Assembly: GCA_025062195.1 (NCBI GenBank)
Contig: JANXAS010000014.1
Span: 1-64,000, forward strand
Origin: Armatimonadota bacterium
Lineage (GTDB): Bacteria > Armatimonadota > Fervidibacteria > Fervidibacterales > Thermosaccharophagaceae
Reading direction: 5' to 3'
DNA: 64,000 nucleotides
Below are positions 36,242 through 45,247 of the stretch, piece after piece (position 1 is the stretch's first letter; each line of letters begins with the position of its first letter). The notes beneath the pieces were generated by a model. It was given only the letters and a program-made list of their open reading frames with translations, ran no database searches and was not told the DNA's origin. A program made the translations under genes and the position numbers.

Positions 36242-37131
36242 TGAGTGATGAGTTAGTTAAATCAAAACTGACGAGGCGCGACTTCATCCGTCATGCAGCT
36301 TATGCGGCGCTTGCAACAAGTGCTTATGGTGAGGTGCTTGATTCCGGAGAGGAAAAAAAGGTTAAGGTCGTCTTGGTGCGCGACGAAGATGCTTTGGATA
36401 AAAACCGAAATCCAAATCCGAAGGTTATACAGAGCATGCTTGACAAAGCGGTGAGTGAACTCGTTGGCATAGACGACCCAGTTGAGGCGTGGCGCAGATT
36501 GGTCAAGCCAAAAGACCTCGTAGGAATAAAGACGAATGTTTGGTCTTACCTCCCGACACCGAGGGAAGTTGAGGATGCAATAAGGCGACGATTAAAGGAT
36601 GCCGGTGTGCGCGAGGACAGAATCTTAATGGACGATAGGGGAGCGTATCAGACTCTGGCAAATTGCACTGCGTTGATAAATGTGCGCCCGCTCAGGACGC
36701 ATTATTGGTCCGGCATTGGAGGGTGCATCAAAAATTACATCATGTTTGTGCCAGACCCGTGGAGGTATCATCCGGATACATGTGCGCCACTTGGGCATGT
36801 GTGGACGTTGCCATCCGTGAAGGGTAAGACGAGGCTAAACATACTCGTAGTTCTGACACCGCTTTTTCACGGCGTTGGTCCGCACCACTTCTCACCAAAA
36901 TACACTTGGGATTACAAGGGCTTAATGGTTTCGTTTGACCCGGTGGCTATAGATGCAATCGGTGTGAGATTGCTCTTAGCTAAGCGCCGTGAGTTCTTCG
37001 GCGCAGAAAAGCCGCTTGTGTATAGCACGCATCACATAATCTATGCGGATAAGAAGTATAAGGTCGGGACAAGCGATCCAAGCAAGATACAGCTAATTAA
37101 GCTTGGTTGGCTTGAAGGTGTGCTCATTTGA
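36241..37131 (+). CDS. DUF362 domain protein with Tat signal
   Basis: A 296-residue protein beginning with a twin-arginine export signal (LTRRDFIRHAAYAAL). The DUF362 core follows: LVKPKDLVGIKTNVW, then NVRPLRTHYWSGIGGCIKN and GLMVSFDPVAIDAIG. DUF362 proteins often carry or sit beside iron-sulfur domains; no CxxCxxC motif is present here, so any cofactor is unknown. It is coupled to the DUF6599-like gene. Tat export suggests a folded, cofactor-bearing envelope protein. Confidence 0.85.
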   Translation: MSDELVKSKLTRRDFIRHAAYAALATSAYGEVLDSGEEKKVKVVLVRDEDALDKNRNPNPKVIQSMLDKAVSELVGIDDPVEAWRRLVKPKDLVGIKTNVWSYLPTPREVEDAIRRRLKDAGVREDRILMDDRGAYQTLANCTALINVRPLRTHYWSGIGGCIKNYIMFVPDPWRYHPDTCAPLGHVWTLPSVKGKTRLNILVVLTPLFHGVGPHHFSPKYTWDYKGLMVSFDPVAIDAIGVRLLLAKRREFFGAEKPLVYSTHHIIYADKKYKVGTSDPSKIQLIKLGWLEGVLI

Positions 37132-37175
37132 TTGGAAACCAGTGTTTGAAGCGCTAAACAGAGGAGTGAAAGGCT

Positions 37176-38219
37176 GTGTCAGAATTGCGGCGTGACCCAA
37201 TAGTCGGAAGGTGGGTGATAATAGCGGAAAGACGCGCTGAAAGACCTGTGGCGATTATGGACGAAGAAGAAAGGGATGTCGGACCAAGCGCCTGTCCGCT
37301 GTGTCCCGGTAAAGAGCGCAACACCCCACCTGAAGTGTTTGCTATACGCCCCGATTGTAGCGAGCCAAACACACCCGGATGGCTAATACGGGTTGTGCCA
37401 AACAAGTATCCAGCGCTGACGATTGAGGGCGACTTGAATAGGCGCGGGCTTGGCATGTTTGACCTGATGAATGGCGTTGGCGCTCACGAGGTCATAATTG
37501 AAACGCCGGAGCATAACGCGCGCCTCCCCGACTTACCGCTGCAGCAAATTAAACTCGTGCTGGTAGCATACAGGGAGAGAATAATTGACCTGCGCAATGA
37601 CAAGCGCTTCATTTACATACTTGTCTTTCGCAACTATAGGGCTGCTGCTGGTGCGTCACTTTTGCATCCGCATTCGCAGCTCATCGCCATAGCTATCACT
37701 CCAGAGATAGTGAAGCGCAAGCTTGAATCAGCGAGGGCGCACTTCATGGAGAAACAGCGCTGTCTATTCTGCGACTTGCTCAGTCAGGAGTTAAGGCTTG
37801 GCGAGAGAGTTGTGCTTGAAACAGAGCATTTTGTTGTTCTATCGCCATTTGCAGCTCGCTTCCCATACGAACTTCACATTTATCCAAAGGCACATTGCCA
37901 TGACTTCGTTTTGATGAATGAGGAGCAACTTGAGGACTTCGCAAGGACTTTAAAGCGGATACTGTGTTGTGTGCGAGACACCTTAAACGACCCACCATAC
38001 AATTATGTGCTCCACACATCACCGAACCCCGTGCCTCGCCTTGGCAGACCGGATTACTGGCAGACACTCCCGTATGACTATCATTGGCATCTTGAATTCA
38101 TTCCAAGGCTGACAAGGGTAGCTGGATTTGAGTGGGGGACTGGATTTTACATTAACCCGGTCCCGCCAGAGTTAGCTGCAGAGGTGCTCAGAGGCGAGCT
38201 AAGCTCTAAAGGTGCTTAG
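37176..38219 (+). CDS. galT: Galactose-1-phosphate uridylyltransferase
   Basis: Leloir-pathway enzyme exchanging UMP between UDP-glucose and galactose-1-phosphate. The active-site HPHSQ is at 164-168, with the nucleophilic His166 at the same number as in E. coli. Metal-binding CPLC and CLFC pairs and DYHWHLEFIPRL near the C-terminus also fit. The 347 residues are full length. The GTG at 37176 has GAGGAGTGAAAGGCT before it. No galK or galE is nearby. With glgC downstream it suggests routing of galactose to UDP-glucose/glycogen. Confidence 0.94.
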   Translation: MSELRRDPIVGRWVIIAERRAERPVAIMDEEERDVGPSACPLCPGKERNTPPEVFAIRPDCSEPNTPGWLIRVVPNKYPALTIEGDLNRRGLGMFDLMNGVGAHEVIIETPEHNARLPDLPLQQIKLVLVAYRERIIDLRNDKRFIYILVFRNYRAAAGASLLHPHSQLIAIAITPEIVKRKLESARAHFMEKQRCLFCDLLSQELRLGERVVLETEHFVVLSPFAARFPYELHIYPKAHCHDFVLMNEEQLEDFARTLKRILCCVRDTLNDPPYNYVLHTSPNPVPRLGRPDYWQTLPYDYHWHLEFIPRLTRVAGFEWGTGFYINPVPPELAAEVLRGELSSKGA

Positions 38220-38265
38220 CGTGAGTTAGCTGTGGGTTATATCGTGCGAGACGGGGGTTAGTGTG

Positions 38266-41200
38266 ATGCCTTTAAATGGTGATGGGTTAAGCCATCGTGA
38301 GTTGTTGTTGAGGGATGCTGTAGGGCGTTTATTGTCAAGGCGCATTGAGGAGCTGCGCAGCAAGTGGCGTGAGGAAGCCAATTGGCGCCTTTCGGACGAC
38401 GACCAGCGAAGGTGCATAGGGAAAGCAATAGAGCTGCTCTTGCCACACATGGTTAGCTGGCTTTCCAACCCGGAGAGGCATTCATTGGCAAATTCACTCA
38501 AACGCACGCTTGAAAAATACATCTCTGCTGGGATCGGTGTAGGTGTCAGTATAGCTCTCATGTTTGCGCTCAGAGACGCCCTAATCAGAATGCTCAAAGC
38601 TCATCTCAATGAGTTGCGCGTTGATGCCAATTGGGATGAAATAGCACGCATCATTGACGACTCAGTTGAGACCGCAACACAGTTCATTGCCTCGCGCTAT
38701 GAGAGAATGCTTTCAAAGCACCCGAGTGATGCCGGCGAAAAATTCTCAGTGCTGTTTGAGCACGCTGGGGATGCAATATTGGTGCTTGACTCAGAGGGAC
38801 AGATACTTATGGCGAACATAGCCGCAGAGGATATGTTTGACTGCGCTGAGGACGAAATGGTTGGCAGGCGCATAACCGATTTTGCCTCACAGGATGCCAT
38901 CGCTGAACTTGAAGTTGCAATAGCACGCTCTTTAAAGGAAGGCTCAATCGTGTTGCATGGAATTAATCTCCAAAGAGGCGACGGGACAGCCATACCAAGC
39001 TGTCTTCGTATAACGGCTGTCCCGGTTCGCGAGCGCCCACAACTTATGTGCATCATACGCGACATTACAGAGTTGCATAACCTTCAGATGGAACTTGAGG
39101 CTGCAAGGCGCTCGCTTGAGGAACAGGTGAGGGAACGAACACGCCAACTCCAAGAGCTATATGGGCGTGAACAAAAGCGCTCCGCACAGCTGCGCGTGCT
39201 TGCGAAGATCGCTCAAGAGGCATTGGCTGTGTTTGACATAGCCAGCCTATTCAACTCAACGGTAAGGGCATTACAAGAACATTTCCATTATTACGATGTA
39301 GCCCTGTTTGAGGTTGACGCAGTGAATGATGAGCTCGTCTTGGTAGCTCATTCTGGTGCTTACGAGGGTGCGTTGCCGAAGGGTTACCGACAAAAGATCG
39401 GCATCGGGATTGTTGGGTGGGTGGCGTTAAATGCATCGCCACTATATGTCGGCGATGTCCTTTCAGACCCAAGGTATGTGAGAGCCTCCGATGCCGAAAT
39501 TATCACTCGCTCAGAGTTGGCAGTGCCGATAAAGCTGGCAAATAATGTCATTGGCGTAATTGATGTTAAAGCCCCAGTTAAGGATGCATTTGATGAAGAT
39601 GACCTTAAGACACTGCAAGCGGTTGCGGATCAAATCGCCAATGCTGTTCAAGCGATAAGGCAATTCCAGCGTGCGCATATGTTCCGTGAGCTAAACGAGC
39701 GCATAATTGATAGTTTCCCTGAGAGTGTGGCTGTGCTCAACAGCGAGGGCAGGATTGTGGCTGCCAACCCAAAGTTCTGTCAGGAGGTGAATTTGGCGAG
39801 AGAGGAAATCATCGGCAAGCTCATATGTGATGTTGTTGATCCATCACTTGTTGAGATGCTTGATTTAAAGTCAGCGATAAAGAAAGTTGTGGAGACAGGC
39901 GAGCTGAAGCGATACCTTGGGGTGCAACATTTTTCCCCGAGGCATCCGCCGAGATTCCTTGAAATACACATTATGCGGTTGCAGGCAGCTGGGAGCGTTA
40001 GAGTGCTGTTTCTCGCCGATGATGCCACTGAGCGTTCAAGGCGCGCATACAAGCTTGAAATGTTGCTTCAGATCACACAAGCGATGGGTGAGACGCTTGA
40101 GCTAAACAGGTTGCTGCACGCAATACTTAAGTCGCTCACAGCTGGTCCGGGATTGGGATTCAACAGGGCTATTCTGTTTCTCGTTAACGAGGAAGGGACG
40201 GAAATGGAGACGGCAATGGCTGTTGGTCCGGCAACGAGGGAGGAGGCTTATGAGATTTGGGCGAAGCTTTCCCATGAGAAGTGGACTTTGCGCCAGTTCA
40301 TTGATGACTATTCGGGAGAGGATTTGCGGGAATCACCGTTCCAGCAGGCTGTGCGCGGAATAAAAATACCGCTAAGTGATAGTGACGACCTATTAGTGCA
40401 GTGCTTGATGGGTAAAGAGGTGCGCAAGCTTACACGACCGCTTGAATACCCGAATCTTCATCCCCGTTTGAAGGAACTGTTTGGGGAGACAGAGGTTGTG
40501 TGTGTCCCACTGGTGGCGAAGGGGAAGCTGCTCGGACTCATCATCGCTGACAATGCCTTCTCTGGGCAGCCGATCACCTCAGAAGAGATTGAAGTGCTTC
40601 GTCTGTTTGCCACGCCAGCAGCGCTTGCTATAGATAACGCGAGGGCATACCAGCAACTTCAAAAGCAGACGCTTGAGCTTTCAAAGGCTTTGGGTGATTT
40701 GCGCGAGGCGCAGGAAAAGTTAATACGCTCCGAGAGGTTGGCTGCCATCGGTGAGGTTGCTGCGAGGGTTGCACATGATATAAGAAATCCGCTTGCCACA
40801 ATAGGAGGCTATGCAAGGGCAATATTGAAAACGCCACAAGATATAAACCGTGTTTTGCGAAATGCTACTGTCGTCTATGAGGAGGTGCAGAAGCTTGAAG
40901 AGTTGCTGCGTGAGATGCTTGAGTTTGCCTCGCCGAAACCACCACAACTCAAGCCGGTAGATTTGAACGAATTAATCATCAGGGTCTGTGAGAAGCACGA
41001 GGCGGAGTGGGCAAGCGGTGATGTTTATCTCGTTTTTGACTTGGCTGAGGATCTACCCATAGCCATGGTTGATGAAAACCAGATTGAAAGGGTGTTAATC
41101 AACCTGATACAAAACGGGTTGCACGCCATAGGTAACAGCGGTCAAATCACGATAAGGACTTGGGTTGAGGAAGAGGGCATCAAAATCGCGGTCTCGGACA

Positions 41201-41427
41201 CCGGTCGTGGCATACCGCCGGATATGATACAACATATCTTTGAGCCATTCTTTACAACCAAGCCTAATGGCACCGGACTTGGGCTGGCGGTTGTAAAGAG
41301 AATTGTTGAAGACCACGGCGGGAGCATAGATGTCCGCAGTCAAGTTGGATGTGGAGCCACATTCATAATTTCGCTGCCGCACAGTCGGGCAAGAAATTAT
41401 GAGCTCAAGCTGCTGCAGGAGTTTTGA
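38266..41427 (+). CDS. Soluble multi-sensor histidine kinase (PAS-GAF-PAS-GAF)
   Basis: A 1053-residue kinase without membrane segments that can act as a receptor. The order is an N-terminal helical domain (1-150) like RsbR-type sensor regions, PAS (about 160-285), coiled coil (285-310), GAF (about 315-465), PAS (about 480-590), GAF (about 610-800), then HisKA with the phosphoacceptor His837 in ARVAHDIRNPLA. The HATPase_c domain has NLIQNG, DTGRGIPP and GTGLGLAV boxes. The ATG at 38266 follows GGGGGTTAGTGTG. A receiver protein gene lies 15 bases downstream and glycogen genes follow, so it may sense a cytosolic signal for carbon storage; that is inference. Confidence 0.93.
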   Translation: MPLNGDGLSHRELLLRDAVGRLLSRRIEELRSKWREEANWRLSDDDQRRCIGKAIELLLPHMVSWLSNPERHSLANSLKRTLEKYISAGIGVGVSIALMFALRDALIRMLKAHLNELRVDANWDEIARIIDDSVETATQFIASRYERMLSKHPSDAGEKFSVLFEHAGDAILVLDSEGQILMANIAAEDMFDCAEDEMVGRRITDFASQDAIAELEVAIARSLKEGSIVLHGINLQRGDGTAIPSCLRITAVPVRERPQLMCIIRDITELHNLQMELEAARRSLEEQVRERTRQLQELYGREQKRSAQLRVLAKIAQEALAVFDIASLFNSTVRALQEHFHYYDVALFEVDAVNDELVLVAHSGAYEGALPKGYRQKIGIGIVGWVALNASPLYVGDVLSDPRYVRASDAEIITRSELAVPIKLANNVIGVIDVKAPVKDAFDEDDLKTLQAVADQIANAVQAIRQFQRAHMFRELNERIIDSFPESVAVLNSEGRIVAANPKFCQEVNLAREEIIGKLICDVVDPSLVEMLDLKSAIKKVVETGELKRYLGVQHFSPRHPPRFLEIHIMRLQAAGSVRVLFLADDATERSRRAYKLEMLLQITQAMGETLELNRLLHAILKSLTAGPGLGFNRAILFLVNEEGTEMETAMAVGPATREEAYEIWAKLSHEKWTLRQFIDDYSGEDLRESPFQQAVRGIKIPLSDSDDLLVQCLMGKEVRKLTRPLEYPNLHPRLKELFGETEVVCVPLVAKGKLLGLIIADNAFSGQPITSEEIEVLRLFATPAALAIDNARAYQQLQKQTLELSKALGDLREAQEKLIRSERLAAIGEVAARVAHDIRNPLATIGGYARAILKTPQDINRVLRNATVVYEEVQKLEELLREMLEFASPKPPQLKPVDLNELIIRVCEKHEAEWASGDVYLVFDLAEDLPIAMVDENQIERVLINLIQNGLHAIGNSGQITIRTWVEEEGIKIAVSDTGRGIPPDMIQHIFEPFFTTKPNGTGLGLAVVKRIVEDHGGSIDVRSQVGCGATFIISLPHSRARNYELKLLQEF

Positions 41428-41442
41428 GTGAGGTGAGCAATT

Positions 41443-41814
41443 GTGGCTGGTGAGAAGATCCTCATAATTGAGGACAATGATAAGCAGCGCCTTCTATATC
41501 GTGAGGAACTTGAGGCGCTTGGCTATAGCGTGATTGAGGCGGCTAATGCAGTGGAAGGATTGCGCATGGTTGAAGAGGAGCAGCCCAACTTGGTCATCCT
41601 TGACATCTGCATGCCCGGGATAGATGGCTTAGAGGCGCTGACGAGGATACACAATATTAATCCGACGCTACCAGTTGTCATAAACACGGCTTATTCAAGC
41701 TACCAAGACCAGTTCATCTCTTGGCTCGCGGATGCTTATGTCGTTAAGTCATCAAATGTGGATGAACTTCTTGAGACCGTCCAAAAGGTATTAAGAGAAC
41801 GAAGCGGTGAATGA
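41443..41814 (+). CDS. Single-domain response regulator
   Basis: A 123-residue stand-alone receiver (CheY-like). The acidic pair is Glu10/Asp11, the phosphoacceptor is Asp54 (VILDICMP) and the conserved Lys is Lys102 (YVVKSS). There is no DNA-binding or other output domain, so it would act by protein contact or in a phosphorelay. The GTG at 41443 follows GTGAGGTGAGCAATT. It is 15 bases from the kinase gene, whose His837 is the natural donor, and 17 bases from glgC. Confidence 0.93.
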   Translation: MAGEKILIIEDNDKQRLLYREELEALGYSVIEAANAVEGLRMVEEEQPNLVILDICMPGIDGLEALTRIHNINPTLPVVINTAYSSYQDQFISWLADAYVVKSSNVDELLETVQKVLRERSGE

Positions 41815-41831
41815 GCCAAGGGGGTAAATGA

Positions 41832-43046
41832 ATGCAGCAAGTGAGAGATGTGCTCACGCTGATTCTGGCAGGTGGCGCTGGGCAGAGGTTATACCCGCTA
41901 ACTAAGAACAGGGCGAAGCCGGCGGTGCCGTTTGGCGGTGTCTATCGCATCATAGACTTCACTCTTTCAAATTGCATCAACTCTGGGATGAGGCGAATAT
42001 ATGTGCTCACGCAGCACAAGTCAATTTCGCTTGATAGGCATCTGAGGGAGGCGTGGCAAATATTCAGGCCCGAGTTTGGCGAGTTCCTTGAGACTGTCCC
42101 GCCACAGCAGTTCATCGTCTCCCGCTGGTATGCCGGAACCGCAGATGCCGTCTTTCAGAATATTCACCTGCTTGAGGAGGAGCGCCCAAGATATGTTCTG
42201 ATACTTTCGGGCGATCATGTTTACAGGATGGATTACAGGGTGCTGCTTGATTGGCACATCGCAAAGGAAGCCGATTTGACTATAGCTTGTATTGATGTTG
42301 AGCGAAGTGAGGCATCTCGGTATGGTGTCATGGAAGTGGATAGGGATTTTCGCGTGGTGGGCTTCTCGGAAAAGCCGCGCAACCCCAAGCCAATGCTTGG
42401 CAGCACAGAACGATGCCTCATCTCAATGGGCATTTATGTCTTCCGGACAGAGTCCTTAGTGAGGGCTGTCATAAGAGATGCGAAGCGAGAGAGCGAACAT
42501 GACTTTGGAAAGAACATCATACCAGACATGGTTGAGCGAACGAAGGTCTTTGCATTTCCGGTTAGGGAATGCTTGCCAGAATCTATGCACTATTGGCGTG
42601 ACATCGGGACAGTGGACAGTTATTACGATGCTCATATGGAGTTGCTTCAGCCATCACCGCAGTTTGACTTGTTTGACCAATCGTGGCGCATAAGGACGCA
42701 CATTGGGCAACATGCCCCGACGCTCATCAGCGGAAACAAATGCAGGATTGAAAGTTCCATTATCAGCCCTGGGACAATCGTGAACGATGCCACTATCATC
42801 CGTTCGGTGATTTCATACGGGGTGAGAATTGGGGCTAATGCAACTGTAATGGACTCAATACTCCTGCCGGGTGTAACCGTGGGTGAGAATGTCTTTCTTA
42901 ACCGCACCATCGTTGACGAGGATATTACCATACCGCAAAACACGGTTATCGGCGTTGACTTGGAGAGCGACTCAAAACAGTTCTTTGCTACGAAGTGTGG
43001 AGTAGTCGTTATACCTGTTGGTGCGGTGATGTTTGAACGGCGATAG
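41832..43046 (+). CDS. glgC: Glucose-1-phosphate adenylyltransferase
   Basis: Makes ADP-glucose, the committed precursor of bacterial glycogen. The 404 residues show the N-terminal LILAGGAGQRLYPLTKNRAKPAVPFGG nucleotide site, substrate-binding RWYAGTADAVFQN, ILSGDHVYRMD and FSEKP, and a C-terminal left-handed beta-helix (SGNKCRIESSIISPGTIV...). The ATG follows AAGGGGGTAAATGA. It is part of the kinase-regulator-glgC-debranching run. No glycogen synthase or branching enzyme is within the window. Confidence 0.95.
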   Translation: MQQVRDVLTLILAGGAGQRLYPLTKNRAKPAVPFGGVYRIIDFTLSNCINSGMRRIYVLTQHKSISLDRHLREAWQIFRPEFGEFLETVPPQQFIVSRWYAGTADAVFQNIHLLEEERPRYVLILSGDHVYRMDYRVLLDWHIAKEADLTIACIDVERSEASRYGVMEVDRDFRVVGFSEKPRNPKPMLGSTERCLISMGIYVFRTESLVRAVIRDAKRESEHDFGKNIIPDMVERTKVFAFPVRECLPESMHYWRDIGTVDSYYDAHMELLQPSPQFDLFDQSWRIRTHIGQHAPTLISGNKCRIESSIISPGTIVNDATIIRSVISYGVRIGANATVMDSILLPGVTVGENVFLNRTIVDEDITIPQNTVIGVDLESDSKQFFATKCGVVVIPVGAVMFERR

Positions 43047-43115
43047 CGTAAGGGGACGCTCAAAACAGCATTTGCCCTTCAAAAGCCATGTGCAACATGG
43101 GATGGCAAATCCAAA

Positions 43116-45215
43116 ATGTTTCCGGTTATTGAGGTTGCTAAAGAATGCCTTCATGAATTGAGCCAGGCTATACGGCTTGAATGGCTTGAGACGAACGGGC
43201 TCGGTGGCTACGCATCGTGTAGCATTGTGGGCGCAAACACGAGGCGTTATCATGGTTTGCTCATCGCTGCGCTTAATCCGCCAAGGCAAAGAATGATTCT
43301 GCTCGCTAAGCTCTCCGAGACTCTGTGGCTCAACGGGGCTGAGTATCAACTTGATACAAATCTTTACCATCCAAATGCCGTCCATCCGGAGGGTTATCGT
43401 CTCCTTGAATCGTTTGAGCTTTCGCCATTTCCGACGATGCGCTTTGTCATCGGAGATGCGACGCTAATAAAGCAAATTATCATGCCTCACTTGCGTAACA
43501 GTGTGATTGTCTCTTATAAGCTTCACGCTCATGTAGAGGCGATGCTGCGAGTTCGCATATTTCTTAATGCCCGAGACCATCATCACATTACGCGCCACGA
43601 TGGCTCATGGCTTAAAGAAGCCGACCTGAAATTCTCGGAACGATGCATTCGTGTCAAGCTGCGCTGGTATGCACCGCCGCTTATCATTTCCTTCACAAGC
43701 GGACGGTTCATTGAGAGCCGAGATTGGTATTACAACTTCCGCTACCCAATTGAAACGGAGAGGGGTTTAGAGGATGCCGAGGACTTGCCCACCATCGGAT
43801 ACATTGATGCGCGCCTTGCGCAGAGTGAACCCTTATACATCACAGCTTCAATTGGTGACCTCAATGCGGATGATGCCGAGGCGATAATCAAGGGTGAGCT
43901 CCAGCGCAGAGCAAGGCTGCTAAACACTATACCATGCAGAGAGGTTCAAGATTCGGTCAGCGAGCTCGCTCAAGCGCTCAGCTTAAACAGAGACGAACAG
44001 ATTGGCACAGACGAGATTGAGAGGCTATCTAAATTGCTTCTTACGAGGCTATGGCTTTCTTCCGACAGCTTCATTGTTAGGCGCCCAGGTTCATCAAGCT
44101 CCGTAATTGCTGGCTATCACTGGTTTTCAGATTGGGGAAGAGATGCCATGATATCGCTACCTGGTCTGACACTCATCACTGGGCGATATCAAGTGGCAAG
44201 GGAATTGCTAACGCTGTTTGGTGAGCATATGGATTGTGGCATAGTGCCCAACTTCTTTCCCGAGGATGGTGGCGCACCGGCTTACAACACCATTGATGCC
44301 TCACTTTGGTTTGCACACGCTTCCTACAGCTACTTAAGGCACACCCGTGACATAAAATTTGTGCGTTCGTTCCTATATGAGCGGCTGCGCCATTTGACCC
44401 AGTGGCACATTGCCGGAACACACTTTGGGATACGGGTGCAGGATGACGGCTTGTTGAGCTGGCGCTCGGAAGGGATGGCTATAACATGGATGGATGCCAA
44501 GGTTGGTGGCACACCGGTCACGCCGAGGCAAGGTAAGCCAGTCGAGGTAAATGCCCTATGGCTGCACTGTCTGTGGCTCGTCATGCGCCTTGCAGAGATG
44601 CTCGGCGATATGCCAACTAAAAGATATATCGGATACCTTCACAGAAGGGCGACTGAATCATTCCACAACCGGTTTTGGAATGGAATGGTTGGCTGCCTTT
44701 ACGATGTTATAAGTGAAGATGCCTTTGATCCTTCGGTGCGACCGAACCAGCTCATAGCGTTAATGCTTCCGAGCTTGAAGTTTGATGAACGGCGTGCCCA
44801 TAGCATTCTACAAGTAGCCATAGAGCGTTTGCTGACACCGATTGGCTTGAGGACACTTGCCCCAAATGAACCACGCTATGTTGGAAGATACATTGGTGAG
44901 CAAGTTGCAAGGGATGCTGCATACCACAATGGGACTGTCTGGGCTTGGCTACTTGGACCAATGTGCACTGGCTATGCAAGATATAATGGGCGTTCAGTTG
45001 CAGCCCGTCTGACTATAGCAAAGTGGCTTTGCGGCATGCTCAAGCATTTAAGCGAAGCCGGTATCGGATACATCTCCGAGATAGCTGATGGGGAAGCACC
45101 TCACATGCCGCGTGGTTGCATCGCGCAGGCATGGAGTGTTGCCGAAGTTCTGCGCTCACTAATTGAGGATGTCTTTAACATACGCAAGCCAAAATTGTGG
45201 GATGAAGATGATTAA
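43116..45215 (+). CDS. Glycogen-debranching enzyme, archaeal/GH133 type
   Basis: A 699-residue amylo-alpha-1,6-glucosidase-like enzyme of the single-chain archaeal/bacterial type. The N-terminal GDE_N beta-domain begins EWLETNGLGGYASCSIVGANTRRYHGLL. The C-terminal (alpha/alpha)6 barrel holds the marker GYHWFSDWGRDAMISLPGL, and further on ARDAAYHNGTVWAWLLGP. Catalytic acids of GH133 lie in this domain. No ribosome binding site is seen before the ATG at 43116, 69 bases after glgC, which makes the start the least certain in this run. It removes branches from glycogen, opposite in direction to glgC. Confidence 0.93.
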   Translation: MFPVIEVAKECLHELSQAIRLEWLETNGLGGYASCSIVGANTRRYHGLLIAALNPPRQRMILLAKLSETLWLNGAEYQLDTNLYHPNAVHPEGYRLLESFELSPFPTMRFVIGDATLIKQIIMPHLRNSVIVSYKLHAHVEAMLRVRIFLNARDHHHITRHDGSWLKEADLKFSERCIRVKLRWYAPPLIISFTSGRFIESRDWYYNFRYPIETERGLEDAEDLPTIGYIDARLAQSEPLYITASIGDLNADDAEAIIKGELQRRARLLNTIPCREVQDSVSELAQALSLNRDEQIGTDEIERLSKLLLTRLWLSSDSFIVRRPGSSSSVIAGYHWFSDWGRDAMISLPGLTLITGRYQVARELLTLFGEHMDCGIVPNFFPEDGGAPAYNTIDASLWFAHASYSYLRHTRDIKFVRSFLYERLRHLTQWHIAGTHFGIRVQDDGLLSWRSEGMAITWMDAKVGGTPVTPRQGKPVEVNALWLHCLWLVMRLAEMLGDMPTKRYIGYLHRRATESFHNRFWNGMVGCLYDVISEDAFDPSVRPNQLIALMLPSLKFDERRAHSILQVAIERLLTPIGLRTLAPNEPRYVGRYIGEQVARDAAYHNGTVWAWLLGPMCTGYARYNGRSVAARLTIAKWLCGMLKHLSEAGIGYISEIADGEAPHMPRGCIAQAWSVAEVLRSLIEDVFNIRKPKLWDEDD

Positions 45216-45247
45216 TTATGTGAGCCGATTCAACGAGGTGGAAGACG

